A DNA stretch of 64,000 nucleotides, taken from contig NZ_CANMFD010000005.1 in NCBI RefSeq assembly GCF_947496995.1, positions 62,001 to 126,000 on the forward strand, written 5' to 3'. A program made the translations under genes and the position numbers. The stretch is from an uncultured Roseibium sp. (GTDB lineage Bacteria > Pseudomonadota > Alphaproteobacteria > Rhizobiales > Stappiaceae). How positions within the stretch are numbered: the stretch's first letter is position 1; each line of letters begins with the position of its first letter. Positions 37,162-45,727 of the stretch are shown here, one piece after another. A model generated the notes under the pieces. The model saw nothing but the letters and a program-made list of their open reading frames with translations, was not told the origin of the DNA and made no database searches.

Positions 37162-38022
37162 TTACGGGGTGCCCAGGAACTCGATGGTCGCCACGATCGC
37201 GGCATCCGTGGTTTCGGCGTCGAACTCAAGAGTGCTCAGGAAGGACTTTTCTTCTGCGTCGAAGCTATGCGTGACCCCCTGGTAGATGGAGACCTCCACA
37301 TCGGCGTTGACAGAAAGCAAGCGGCCCGCAACCTCAAGGCAGTGGTGCTCATTTACGATCGTGTCGCCGTCGACAAGAAGAAAAAGGTAGGATGGATCGG
37401 ACGGCAGTTCGTTGACGGACCCCACGCTTGCAGGGCCGCAATAGGGATAGAAAAAGACGGCTTTCCCAATTCCGGCAAGGGGGTCTGCGGCGATGGCCTC
37501 AGGCCAGTTTGTCAGCAGGGGCGGTACTGTTCCGGCCAGGGCCATGGCGAGATAGTCGAGGCTCGCCCAACCGCCATGCGATAGGCCGATCAGCGCCACG
37601 CGACTGCTGTCGATCTGCGGACGGTTGCGCAACTCTGCGAGCGTGACCGCGATGTCGGCTGCGCGCTCGGCTCCGTTCAGAATCTGCCCCGCACACACCA
37701 GCCGCCAGAGTTCCACCTCATCGAGCCCGCGGGGCCCGTGACTGTCGACGATGACCGAGGCCCAGCCCGCTGCGGCAAGGTCGCCAGCCAGCCGATCGAG
37801 GTTCGATTTCGGGCCATCACACCCCGACAAAAGCAGTGCGACCGGGTGCGGGCCCTCCGCTTCGGGCAGTGTCCAGCGGAGGGCTGGCTCGATCAGGGAT
37901 GCGGTCATTTCCGGCGATTGCGGGTTGGCCGACCAGCCGAGGCGACCGCGTAGGCCGTTGACTGTGAAAAGTGTCACCAACAGCACCGCGACAATGCCGA
38001 TCCAGAGGAACCAGCGTCTCAT
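37162..38022 (-). CDS. Membrane-anchored alpha/beta hydrolase (dienelactone hydrolase-like)
   Basis: 286 residues with an N-terminal hydrophobic anchor (WFLWIGIVAVLLVTLFTVNG). The soluble part has LLLSGCDGPKSNLD (oxyanion region), the nucleophile elbow ALIGLSHGGWASLDY, an acid in FLLVDGDTIVN, and His in YQGVTHSFDAEEK, so the triad is complete. The Ser nucleophile differs from the Cys of classical dienelactone hydrolases. It lies 12 bases after the next hydrolase gene on the same strand, as one transcript. Confidence 0.82.
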   Translation of the reverse strand: MRRWFLWIGIVAVLLVTLFTVNGLRGRLGWSANPQSPEMTASLIEPALRWTLPEAEGPHPVALLLSGCDGPKSNLDRLAGDLAAAGWASVIVDSHGPRGLDEVELWRLVCAGQILNGAERAADIAVTLAELRNRPQIDSSRVALIGLSHGGWASLDYLAMALAGTVPPLLTNWPEAIAADPLAGIGKAVFFYPYCGPASVGSVNELPSDPSYLFLLVDGDTIVNEHHCLEVAGRLLSVNADVEVSIYQGVTHSFDAEEKSFLSTLEFDAETTDAAIVATIEFLGTP

Positions 38023-38034
38023 GACACGACGTCG

Positions 38035-39699
38035 TCAGTCATTGCTGCAGCCGTTCTGGAAACCATTGTCGCAATGGGCCTTGAGCCGGGCGGTGTCGTC
38101 TTCGCTCCAGTCTTCCGGGGCACTTACCTGAACCCATGGGACAATGTAATCCTGGGCGTAGTAGGCGTGGCCGTGTCCCGGTGGAGCGCCGAAGGAAAGC
38201 GCCATATCGAGAGCCAGCTGGAATTGAGTCACGATGGGCATGAAGGTCATATGCGCCGAGGCGTCCGGCGCCGGTGGGTCTCTCATCCAGGGAGGCGCGC
38301 GCCAGACCGAGAGCGGCTCGTAAAACACGATCGGATCACTGGAATATTGCAGGAAGACGATGCGCATGTCGCCCCAGGGGGCGCCTGCCGAAGCATCGTC
38401 AAAGTGGCCGGCGTGACGGATGAAAGAGCCGTCGCCGATCTGCGGCAATATCCAGAGGCTGCCGTCTTCCCGGGCGTTCTGGACGTATCTCCAGAAACCG
38501 GAGGGAAACGGCGGTCCGGCCCAGAAGGCGCCGTCGATGGGATCGTTGACCAGGCGAAAGAGGTTTGTGGCATACATCGACGACCATGCCCCGAGGCTCA
38601 GGCCATGGACATAGAGGCGTGGCCGCGCATCCGCCGGCAGCGTCTGCCAATAGCGGTGGACGGTCTCCAGAAGCGCTGTTGCCTGATCGAGCCCGGTGTC
38701 TGTTTCCAGGATCAGGGCCAGCGGCGATTGCAGATAGGAATATTGCGCGGCGACGGTCGCGATGTTGCCGCCATGCATGTATTCCAGCGGATCGTGACTG
38801 CCGGGGTCGAGCCAACCGGTCCCCGTGGGGCTTGCGACCACCAGCACCTTGCGCTCAAAGGCGCCGGTCCGGATCAGTTCGGCCAGGGCAAGGTCGGCAC
38901 GTTCCTGGGCTGTTTTTGCGTTGGCGCGTCCCACATAGACACGAATGGGGTCGAGTGCCGGATTGCCGGTGAACGCCGCGATGTCTTCGGCGTCCGGACC
39001 ACCGAGGACGAAGTTGCGTCCGGGCGTGCCAAGAGCGCCCCAGTCGATCAGCGAATTGGCGCCGCCGGTGAGTTCCGGGTTTTCAGGTGGTGGCGGTGCG
39101 GTGTCGAAAAGTTCCTGGGCCGCTTCGTAGCTTGAATCGAGGCCCGTCACCACCTGGTCATAGAGCCCGTCCCGGGTGACGACAAAGAGGGCGAGGCCGA
39201 CGACAACGAGGGCCAGCACATTGGCGCGGCGTTCCGGCATAACCCGCAGAAGGCGGGATCGGACAAGGCGCACCAGCCAGCCCACCAGGGCGCCCAACGC
39301 AAAACAGACCGCAAAGGTCAGGAGCGCGACGAGCATCAAAAAGATCAGATCGGGATTGTCGACGAACGGCATGTCCATCTTTACACGCAGGTCGTTCTGC
39401 CAGGTAAGGCTTGAAACCAGTGTCCAGCCGAAGAACGACAGCGTTCCGATTGCAAGAAGCGAGAGCAGCCAGCGCTTCGCTGCGCCGTGAAGCTCCGGCA
39501 TGGCCGCCACACGCCATAGCAGCAGCAGGATCCACCAGGTAAGGTACCCCAATGCCATGACCAGCCCGCCCAGGACACCCTGCACAAGGGGGCCACGCGG
39601 AATGAGAGAGGGGGTCAGTGAGACGGCGAAAAAGAGAAGACCGAGCAGCAGTCCGGCGATCGAAATCCTCTTCAGACCAACCACAGCGGCATCTCCCAT
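38035..39699 (-). CDS. Membrane alpha/beta hydrolase with N-terminal transmembrane domain
   Basis: 554 residues. The first 200 hold about five membrane helices (VSLTPSLIPRGPLVQGVLGG is the family start of the N-terminal domain PF15420), followed by the Abhydrolase_9 domain (PF10081). The nucleophile elbow is YVHGLSLGAWSSMYA and other conserved blocks are LDPGSHDPLEYMHGGNIATVAAQYSYL and FLQYSSDPIVFY. The family's substrate is unknown. It is co-directional with the preceding hydrolase. Confidence 0.87.
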   Translation of the reverse strand: MGDAAVVGLKRISIAGLLLGLLFFAVSLTPSLIPRGPLVQGVLGGLVMALGYLTWWILLLLWRVAAMPELHGAAKRWLLSLLAIGTLSFFGWTLVSSLTWQNDLRVKMDMPFVDNPDLIFLMLVALLTFAVCFALGALVGWLVRLVRSRLLRVMPERRANVLALVVVGLALFVVTRDGLYDQVVTGLDSSYEAAQELFDTAPPPPENPELTGGANSLIDWGALGTPGRNFVLGGPDAEDIAAFTGNPALDPIRVYVGRANAKTAQERADLALAELIRTGAFERKVLVVASPTGTGWLDPGSHDPLEYMHGGNIATVAAQYSYLQSPLALILETDTGLDQATALLETVHRYWQTLPADARPRLYVHGLSLGAWSSMYATNLFRLVNDPIDGAFWAGPPFPSGFWRYVQNAREDGSLWILPQIGDGSFIRHAGHFDDASAGAPWGDMRIVFLQYSSDPIVFYEPLSVWRAPPWMRDPPAPDASAHMTFMPIVTQFQLALDMALSFGAPPGHGHAYYAQDYIVPWVQVSAPEDWSEDDTARLKAHCDNGFQNGCSND

Positions 39700-39907
39700 T
39701 CTCCGGTTCCTGCAAACAGCGACGTCCCCTTATCCGTGTCACCTGCCCGGGACGAGGCAAGCGTAAACCAAGCAAGGGAGCAGGCCAAACGCCTATTTCG
39801 CCCGGAAAAGCAGGATACCTGCCACCGGTCAGCTTGCCGGTCGTCGCGAACAGCATCCAGCAGGCGGTGCCGGTATTCGACAAGCAACGGCTCGTTTTTC
39901 GAGAAAT

Positions 39908-39984
39908 TGGTGACCCCGACGCGATTCGAACGCGTGACCCTCAGATTAGGAATCTGATGCTCTATCCTGCTGAGCTACGGGGCC
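39908..39984 (-). tRNA. tRNA-Arg (anticodon CCU)
   Basis: The minus strand folds as a full cloverleaf: acceptor GGCCCCG pairing CGGGGTC with one G-U pair, D arm AGCTCAGCAGGATAGAGC, anticodon loop TTCCTAA giving CCU, and T arm with GTTCGAATC. CCA is encoded. It reads AGG codons for arginine. Confidence 0.97.
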
Positions 39985-40316
39985 CCAAAGCGGTCGCTTA
40001 GCATGATTTTCCGGTCTTTGCGAGCCCTCCGGCAAAGGCCGGCCCGGAAAGGTGTTTCGCAGTGTCCGGCGGAGGACCACGCCTCGGCCCGATGCCTGCG
40101 TCCGGGCTTTTTTCCGCCGTGTCTTCGGCTTGCCTTAATCGCTGCTTAGCAAGTCTTTCCTGAAACTGCCTTTTTTCGGCTATGGGCGGAACGATCCGAG
40201 CGTGACAGCATTCTCGTTTCGACGAGCAAGTCTGACGGACGGATCCCGGGAAAAGGTCAGGGTAAGTTGTCTGTCTTGTTGCGATTGCAGCAAGGCAGGG
40301 TGATCCGGAGAATCGG
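39985..40316. other. Intergenic region upstream of the SNase-like gene
   Basis: No gene is supported here. The only structure seen is a weak 5-base stem (GCCCG at 40086 with CGGGC at 40102) followed by six Ts, a poor terminator on the plus strand. Promoters for tRNA-Arg (minus) and the SNase-like gene (plus) must lie here but no strong match was found. Confidence 0.4.
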
Positions 40317-41219
40317 TTGAGAGGGCAGCGGGTGTCGAGTGGACGCTTGAGCGGCAGGACGAGGACGGAACACAGCGGCCGCGGGCGGATAAATCCGGTG
40401 CGGGCGCTCTGTCTTGCCGGGCTGGTGCTTGCCGCCGGATACGCCCGGGCGGATGAGAAGGATCAGCCGCTTGTCCGGGCCGCCTATGATGCCTGTGTGC
40501 CAGCAGACATTTCTCCGGTAGCTGTTGAAAAGTCGGCGGAAGACGGTGTGTTTGTCGCTCCGTCGGGGCAGCGTTATCTGGCCAGCGAGCTGCATGTTCC
40601 GGATTCTCAACCTGGAGGGACACTCTCCGCAGCCGGTTTGGCGGCGGGCGTGGCGTCCGGACTTGAAGCTGTTGCGAGCGGACCGGAAAACCGCTGGGGT
40701 TTGACGCCGGCCTGGATCGTTCTGAGAGACGGAGATGCCGGCGAGCTTGTGCAGGCCGTCCGGCTGATGGAAGGGGCGGCGGTCTATGCGCCCGATCAGG
40801 AGGACAGTGCCTGTGCGGGTCTCCTGCGGCTGGCGGAAACGGCAGCGCGCCGCGAACAGCGCGGCCTGTGGGGAGACAAGACGGCGGCGCCGGTCTATTC
40901 TGCGGCGAGGCCGGGTCAGCTTGAAGAAGAGACCGGAAACTATGTGATAGTGAAGGGGCGCGTTGTTTCCCTTGGAAAAACCGAAAGCACCCGCTATCTG
41001 AATTTCGGAAAATACTGGAAAACAGACTTCACCGTCACGTTGAAGGCGTCCGACGAGGCGATCTTTGACGCGGCCCTCGGCCGTTCGGGCTGGCAGGTGG
41101 AGAAACTGGCGGGAAAGTTCGTCGAACTGCGCGGCTTCGTGCAGGTGAGGGACGGTCCGCATATGGCGCTCCGTCATCCGGAGCAACTGGTGGTGCTGGA
41201 GCATCCCGCGTTCGAGTGA
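40317..41219 (+). CDS. SNase-like (thermonuclease family) exported protein
   Basis: 300 residues with a signal peptide around INPVRALCLAGLVLAAGYARA. The middle resembles a staphylococcal-nuclease fold (DGVFVAPSGQRYLASELHVPD, ELVQAVRLMEGAAVYAPDQEDS, LLRLAETAARREQRGLWG), and the end is an OB-like extension (VKGRVVSLGKTESTRYLNF). The RLxGIDxPE catalytic strand of active nucleases is not visible, so activity is doubtful. The start is uncertain: TTG at 40317 or GTG at 40332. Confidence 0.72.
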   Translation: MRGQRVSSGRLSGRTRTEHSGRGRINPVRALCLAGLVLAAGYARADEKDQPLVRAAYDACVPADISPVAVEKSAEDGVFVAPSGQRYLASELHVPDSQPGGTLSAAGLAAGVASGLEAVASGPENRWGLTPAWIVLRDGDAGELVQAVRLMEGAAVYAPDQEDSACAGLLRLAETAARREQRGLWGDKTAAPVYSAARPGQLEEETGNYVIVKGRVVSLGKTESTRYLNFGKYWKTDFTVTLKASDEAIFDAALGRSGWQVEKLAGKFVELRGFVQVRDGPHMALRHPEQLVVLEHPAFE

Positions 41220-41262
41220 TCGCGGGGAATGCTTCTTAAGATTTTGAAATCGATCAGCTTTT

Positions 41263-41292
41263 CTGCTTTCATGCGCGACAGCATGAAAGCAG
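41263..41292. terminator. Perfect 12-base hairpin after the SNase-like gene
   Basis: CTGCTTTCATGC at 41263-41274 and GCATGAAAGCAG at 41281-41292 are exact complements across GCGACA. No T-run follows, so it may be a terminator, a repeat or a processing site between the SNase-like and M48 genes. Confidence 0.55.
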
Positions 41293-41321
41293 GGTGATCC
41301 CTGAAGGCAAAAGGGCAGGAC

Positions 41322-42842
41322 GTGGCGGCCAGGACGGAAACTGATTATCGTCAGTTGTCTCTCGTCGAGACGCGGAAAACGGCAGGTCGCGCGGCTGCGC
41401 GCCGCTGGCTGCGAAGCGTCATGGCCTGCAGTCTGGCGCTGCTGGTCGGCTCCTGCCAGCTTCTGGGCGACGGCACGAGCGTGGGGGCGGTGTCGCCGGG
41501 CACCCTGCGGCCCAATCTTGCCAACGATATCGGTGAGCGGGAACATCCGCGTGTTGTTGCCACCTATGGCGGCGTCTACAACGATCCGGGCGCGGAGCGG
41601 GCTGTCGCCAGTGTGGTCGGCCGTCTCGTGGCCGCCTCGGAAGATCCGTCGCAAAGCTACAAGATCACGATCCTGAACTCCCCGGCGATCAACGCATTTG
41701 CCCTGCCGGGTGGGTATCTCTATGTGACGCGCGGCCTGCTGGCTCTGGCGAACGACACGTCGGAAGTCGCGGCGGTGCTGTCCCATGAGATGGCGCATGT
41801 GACCGCCAATCACGCCATCAAGCGCCAGGAGAGGGCGGAAGCCAAGCAGCTTGCGAACAAGATCCTCACCGACGTGGTTCAGGATTCCGAGGAAGCCCGC
41901 AAGGCGATCATCTCCTCGCAGTTGTCCTTCGCCCGGTTCAGCCAGGTGCAGGAGCTGGAAGCGGATGCGATCGGCGTCAAGACGCTCGCCAAGGCCGGCT
42001 TCGATCCCTATGCCGCCGCCAGGTTCCTGCGCTCCATGGCCGCCTTCGCGCGCTACCAGTCGGCGGACAAGTCGGGCTCTTCCGCGCCGGACTTCCTGTC
42101 CTCGCATCCTTCGACGCCGGAACGCCTGCAGATCGCCGTCCGCTCGGCCCGCCAGATCGGCGCGCCGGGGATCGGCGAACGCGACAGGGACCGCTATCTC
42201 GGCCAGATCGACGGGATGCTGTTCGGCGACGATCCGCTGGAAGGCTTCGTCCGCGGCCGGTCGTTCCTGCACAAGGCGCTGGGCATCGGGTTTACCGTAC
42301 CGTCAGGCTATATTCTTGAAAACTCGCCGGAAGCCGTGCTTGCCAGCAACGGCGACGGAACCGCGATCCGCTTCGACGGCGCGGATGTCAGCGGCTATTC
42401 CGATCTTGTCCAATACATGAATTCGGGCTGGATCAACGGGCTGCTGCCGGAAAGCGTCCGCCAGACCACCATCAACGGGCTGCCGGGGGTCACGGGCGCG
42501 GCGATCACGCAGGGCTGGTCCTTCCGGATCGCGGTTCTGCGCATCGGCCGGACCGGCTACCGCTTCATTTTCGCCAGCCGTTCGCCGAACGACACGTTCG
42601 ACAGGGACTTCCGTGAAACGATCGAGAGTTTCTCGCAGCTGACGCCGACAGAACGGGCGCGCCTGCGGTCCCTGCGGATCAAGGTCATCAAGACCAAAGC
42701 CGGGGATACGCCGCGCAAACTTGCTATCGGCATGAGCGGTGTCGAACCCTCGCGGCGCCTGGAGTTCTTCTCGATTCTGAACGACCTGCCGGCGGACGAC
42801 CCGGTTCCGGTAGGAACCGCGGTGAAGCTGGTGGTCGACTAG
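41322..42842 (+). CDS. M48-family metalloprotease, probable lipoprotein
   Basis: 506 residues from a GTG start preceded by GGGCAGGA. A hydrophobic segment ending LALLVGSCQLL contains a lipobox-like LVGSC, so it may be a periplasmic lipoprotein. The zinc site is VLSHEMAHVTANHAIK with the third ligand in SQVQELEADAIGVKTLAKAG. The first half is BepA-like; a second domain of about 200 residues follows (LHKALGIGFTVPSGYIL), and a LysM-like end (LRIKVIKTKAGDTPRKLA) is an inference. Likely role: quality control of outer-membrane proteins. Confidence 0.88.
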   Translation: MAARTETDYRQLSLVETRKTAGRAAARRWLRSVMACSLALLVGSCQLLGDGTSVGAVSPGTLRPNLANDIGEREHPRVVATYGGVYNDPGAERAVASVVGRLVAASEDPSQSYKITILNSPAINAFALPGGYLYVTRGLLALANDTSEVAAVLSHEMAHVTANHAIKRQERAEAKQLANKILTDVVQDSEEARKAIISSQLSFARFSQVQELEADAIGVKTLAKAGFDPYAAARFLRSMAAFARYQSADKSGSSAPDFLSSHPSTPERLQIAVRSARQIGAPGIGERDRDRYLGQIDGMLFGDDPLEGFVRGRSFLHKALGIGFTVPSGYILENSPEAVLASNGDGTAIRFDGADVSGYSDLVQYMNSGWINGLLPESVRQTTINGLPGVTGAAITQGWSFRIAVLRIGRTGYRFIFASRSPNDTFDRDFRETIESFSQLTPTERARLRSLRIKVIKTKAGDTPRKLAIGMSGVEPSRRLEFFSILNDLPADDPVPVGTAVKLVVD

Positions 42843-42935
42843 GATCTTTGGGGAACGTCGGGGCTTCGCTAAATCCACCTGCCCGTCAACAGCTCGGGCT
42901 GCCGTACTGCTGCCTGGCGGTACGCAACACGCTTC

Positions 42936-43048
42936 AGAGCATGTCGCGTTAAATTGAATTCAGGAAATCGCCCGAAAGCATCTGCAATGCAAACGCTGGC
43001 GCGAGCGTCTTCCTGAACCCATCAATTCGCTCAAACGCGATACGCTCT
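42936..43048. repeat. Dispersed palindromic repeat, family A copy 2
   Basis: Left edge AGAGCATGTCGCGTTAAATT and right edge TCAAACGCGATACGCTCT are imperfect reverse complements, with TTCAGGAAATCGCC and CCTGAACCCATCAATTCGCT inside as in copy 1 (6410-6478); an insert of about 35 bases separates the arms. The last base pair block overlaps the TAG stop of rpoH. Confidence 0.75.
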
Positions 43049-43922
43049 AAAAAGCGTTGTAGACTGCCTGATCCGGCTGGGCGGCGAGCAGGGCGGACTT
43101 GAGTTTTTCCATGGCCCGACTCTCGATCTGGCGCACACGTTCCTTGGAAATGCCGAGTTTCACCCCGAGCGCCTCCAGTGTGGCGCCTTCTTCCGACAGC
43201 CGCCGCTCGCGGACGATCTTCAGCTCCCGCTCGCTGAGGACTTCCAGTGCGGAGGAAAGCCAGCGGTTGCGGCGCTCGGTATCAATCTGTCCGGTGACGA
43301 TTTCATCGGGCAACGGATCGTCCGAGACGAGAAAGTCCTGCCTGTCGGCGCTGGAGCCTTCGCTGTCGGTGATCGGTGCGTTCAGCGAGGTGTCCGGTCC
43401 GGACAGCCGGGCGTTCATCAGCGCCACGTCGGACTGTTTGACGCCGATGGCATCGGCGATCTTGCGATGCAGTTCGCTGTCGGTGAGCGGGGTCTGGCTG
43501 TTGGAGAGCTTCGCCCGCAGACGGCGCAGGTTGAAGAACAGCGATTTTTGGGTGGAAGACGTCCCGCCGCGCACGATGGACCAGTTGCGCAGGATGTAAT
43601 CCTGTATCGAGGCGCGGATCCACCATGTGGCGTAGGTGGAGAACCGCACTTCCCTTTCCGGCTCGAAACGCGCGGCGGCTTCAAGCAGACCGACATGCCC
43701 TTCCTGGATCAGGTCGCCCAGCGGCAGACCGAAGTTTCGGAAGCGGGCGGCAACGGCGATCACGAGACGCATGTGAGACAGGGAAAGCTTTTCAAGAGCC
43801 TTCTCGTCCCGATCGTCCCGCCATCGGTAGGCAAGTTGCAGCTCCTCTTCGCGGCTGAGGTAGGGGGCCTTCATCGCCGCCCGCACAAGCTGCCGTTTTT
43901 CGCTAAAGGACATGACCGACAC
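43047..43922 (-). CDS. rpoH: RNA polymerase sigma-32 type factor (RpoH)
   Basis: Directs RNA polymerase to heat-shock and stress promoters. 291 residues with region 2 (LIQEGHVGLLEAAARFEPER, VRFSTYATWWIRASIQDYIL), the RpoH box (STQKSLFFNLRRLRAKL), and region 4 HTH (LSEEGATLEALGVKLGISKERVRQIE). Alphaproteobacteria carry two or more RpoH types; this sequence looks like the RpoH2 type but I cannot confirm. It ends at repeat A copy 2. Confidence 0.93.
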   Translation of the reverse strand: MSVMSFSEKRQLVRAAMKAPYLSREEELQLAYRWRDDRDEKALEKLSLSHMRLVIAVAARFRNFGLPLGDLIQEGHVGLLEAAARFEPEREVRFSTYATWWIRASIQDYILRNWSIVRGGTSSTQKSLFFNLRRLRAKLSNSQTPLTDSELHRKIADAIGVKQSDVALMNARLSGPDTSLNAPITDSEGSSADRQDFLVSDDPLPDEIVTGQIDTERRNRWLSSALEVLSERELKIVRERRLSEEGATLEALGVKLGISKERVRQIESRAMEKLKSALLAAQPDQAVYNAF

Positions 43923-44055
43923 TCCGATATGTTATCGGGGGAGATTACGTAGCGATGGTCAGGTTAGATCACTTCTGCCCTCTGTTGGGGCCGAAAATGT
44001 GCACTTCTGCGTGATATCCGCGCGACCGGAACAGGTATAATGTCCTGAAAAGAAA

Positions 44056-44083
44056 GAAGGGTCCGGAAATATCCGGACCCTTC
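44056..44083 (-). terminator. Intrinsic terminator after carD
   Basis: GAAGGGTCCGGA at 44056-44067 and TCCGGACCCTTC at 44072-44083 form a perfect 12-base stem. On the minus strand it is followed by TTTCTTTT, 32 bases after the carD stop. Confidence 0.88.
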
Positions 44084-44115
44084 TTCATTCGTTCAAAGTG
44101 AGAACCGCCAATCGG

Positions 44116-44715
44116 TCAGGCAGCTTCTTCCTTGCCGTCATCTTCCTCGGCTTCGGCAGCTTCTGCTTCAGCCGCTGCCGCCGCCTTCAGGCGGCTCGGA
44201 GATTTCGCCAGGTTCTGTTCGATCTGCTTGACCGCCTCGGTTTCCGAGCACTTGTTCACGGCTGCGATCTCGCGAGCCATGCGGTCGAGGGCAGCTTCAT
44301 AGAGCTGGCGTTCGGAATAGGACTGCTCCGGCTGGGTATCGGACCGGAAGAGATCGCGGACAACTTCGGAGATCGAGTTGAGATCGCCCGAATTGATCTT
44401 CGCTTCGTATTCCTGCGCACGACGGCTCCACATGGTGCGCTTGACGCGCGGCCGGCCGCGGACGGTTTCGAAGGCTTTCTTGACCGCTGCCGGATCGCCG
44501 AGCTTGCGCATGCCGACGGACACGATCTTGGCGACCGGGACACGCAGGGTCATCTTGTCCTGTTCGAAAACGATGACGAGCAACTCCAAAGAGTGACCGG
44601 CAACGTTCTGTTCTTCAATGGCGGTAATCTGGCCGACGCCGTGGGACGGATAAACGATGTACTCGCCGGTTTTGAAACCTTGACGCTGCGCGGTCTTTTT
44701 GGGATTCGTTGCCAT
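44116..44715 (-). CDS. carD: CarD-family transcriptional regulator
   Basis: An RNA polymerase-binding protein that stabilises open complexes at rRNA and other promoters. The ATG at 44715 with GGAGAG upstream gives 199 residues. N-terminal RNAP-interacting domain: FKTGEYIVYPSHGVGQITAIE and DKMTLRVPVAKI. The C-terminal domain has RTMWSRRAQEYEAKINSGDL and YEAALDRMAREIAA, then an Ala/Glu-rich acidic tail. It has its own terminator. Confidence 0.95.
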   Translation of the reverse strand: MATNPKKTAQRQGFKTGEYIVYPSHGVGQITAIEEQNVAGHSLELLVIVFEQDKMTLRVPVAKIVSVGMRKLGDPAAVKKAFETVRGRPRVKRTMWSRRAQEYEAKINSGDLNSISEVVRDLFRSDTQPEQSYSERQLYEAALDRMAREIAAVNKCSETEAVKQIEQNLAKSPSRLKAAAAAEAEAAEAEEDDGKEEAA

Positions 44716-45173
44716 ATTTGTATTCTCTCCTGCGCAGTTGATCGGTCCGGTCAGGACCGGGAACGGACCGCGGTGCGGTCCCCTGTTCTTTTGTGACACG
44801 CATCCCGTCGAGGCGATCCGAAGTGGAACGCCTGGGGATGTACGGCGTGTCAGGGCTGGTCAGTCGTCAAATTCCACATTAAAACCTTGTTCACTCGTAA
44901 GAGCTGCCGGGACCTCACGCTGTCCGGTAACTTTGCGGACCGGGACGCGTTTCGAAGACTCCGTTTTATGGGGTTATTCTCGTGGTTGGCGACTGTTTCT
45001 GTTTATAACATACTTTTGTGGAAAATTAAAGTGTTGCGCTTTTGTGGTGCGCAAAGGGCACAGATCGCCATCTTGGGGCGATCTTCCAGGTGCCTGAAAC
45101 ATCTCGCGGAATCGCTGTGTTTCCGCAATCCCGTCGGGCTTGTGTCATTGCGTGGCGGCAAGCACCGCGCGAA
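44716..45173. other. Intergenic region between fdxA and carD
   Basis: About 460 bases without a supported gene. Two small dyads are present: TTGCGC/GCGCAA at 45034-45054 and AGATCGCC/GGCGATCT at 45062-45084. The second lies 90 bases after the fdxA stop but lacks a T-run. The carD promoter must be in this interval; nothing stronger than TTGACG near 44865 was seen. Confidence 0.4.
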
Positions 45174-45506
45174 TCACTTCGGGGCTTCCGGCGAGAAATA
45201 CTGCTCGAGTTTGTTTTCCTTGCCGTCAAACTCTTCCGCCTCGGGAAGTGCATCTTTCTTTTCGGTAATGTTCGGCCACTTTTCCGAGTATTCGGCGTTG
45301 AGCTCGATCCACTTTTCCAGGCCGGGCTCGGTGTCGGGCAGAATGGCCTCGGCCGGGCATTCCGGCTCACAGACACCGCAGTCGATGCATTCGTCCGGAT
45401 TGATGACGAGCATGTTCTCGCCTTCGTAGAAGCAATCCACGGGACAGACTTCAACACAGTCGGTGTATTTGCACTTGATGCAGTTGTCTGTGACGACGTA
45501 GGTCAT
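45174..45506 (-). CDS. fdxA: Ferredoxin FdxA (7Fe-8S type)
   Basis: Electron carrier with a [3Fe-4S] and a [4Fe-4S] cluster. The ATG at 45506 gives 110 residues ([20 protein letters not shown]). The cluster cysteines are in [17 protein letters not shown] and [12 protein letters not shown]; the C-terminal extension ([16 protein letters not shown]) is typical of the Hyphomicrobiales/Rickettsiales type. It is downstream of the S4 protein on the same strand, separated by about 220 bases. Confidence 0.97.
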   Translation of the reverse strand: MTYVVTDNCIKCKYTDCVEVCPVDCFYEGENMLVINPDECIDCGVCEPECPAEAILPDTEPGLEKWIELNAEYSEKWPNITEKKDALPEAEEFDGKENKLEQYFSPEAPK

Positions 45507-45727
45507 CGGTATCCTCACTCGGTGCCGGTCCCGGGGGACAGGTTCGGCCTTTCAGCTCCGGTCCGGCAGTTCCTGGCGCGGCCTGCTCGCACGTGGAGCC
45601 GCAACGTTAAATTTCTTGTCGATGTTGGGTATCGTTTTTGGAAAGCGCGTGCAAGCGCACAGGATGACGCAATCCGCGATGATATGAGAAAGTTATTCTG
45701 TTTTGGCGCGCATTCAGAGATTTAGGC

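Noticed and set aside
40257-42272. A 671-codon minus-strand open frame
   Set aside because: It is antisense to the SNase-like and M48 genes, whose motifs are intact on the plus strand. Long antisense frames are common at this base composition.
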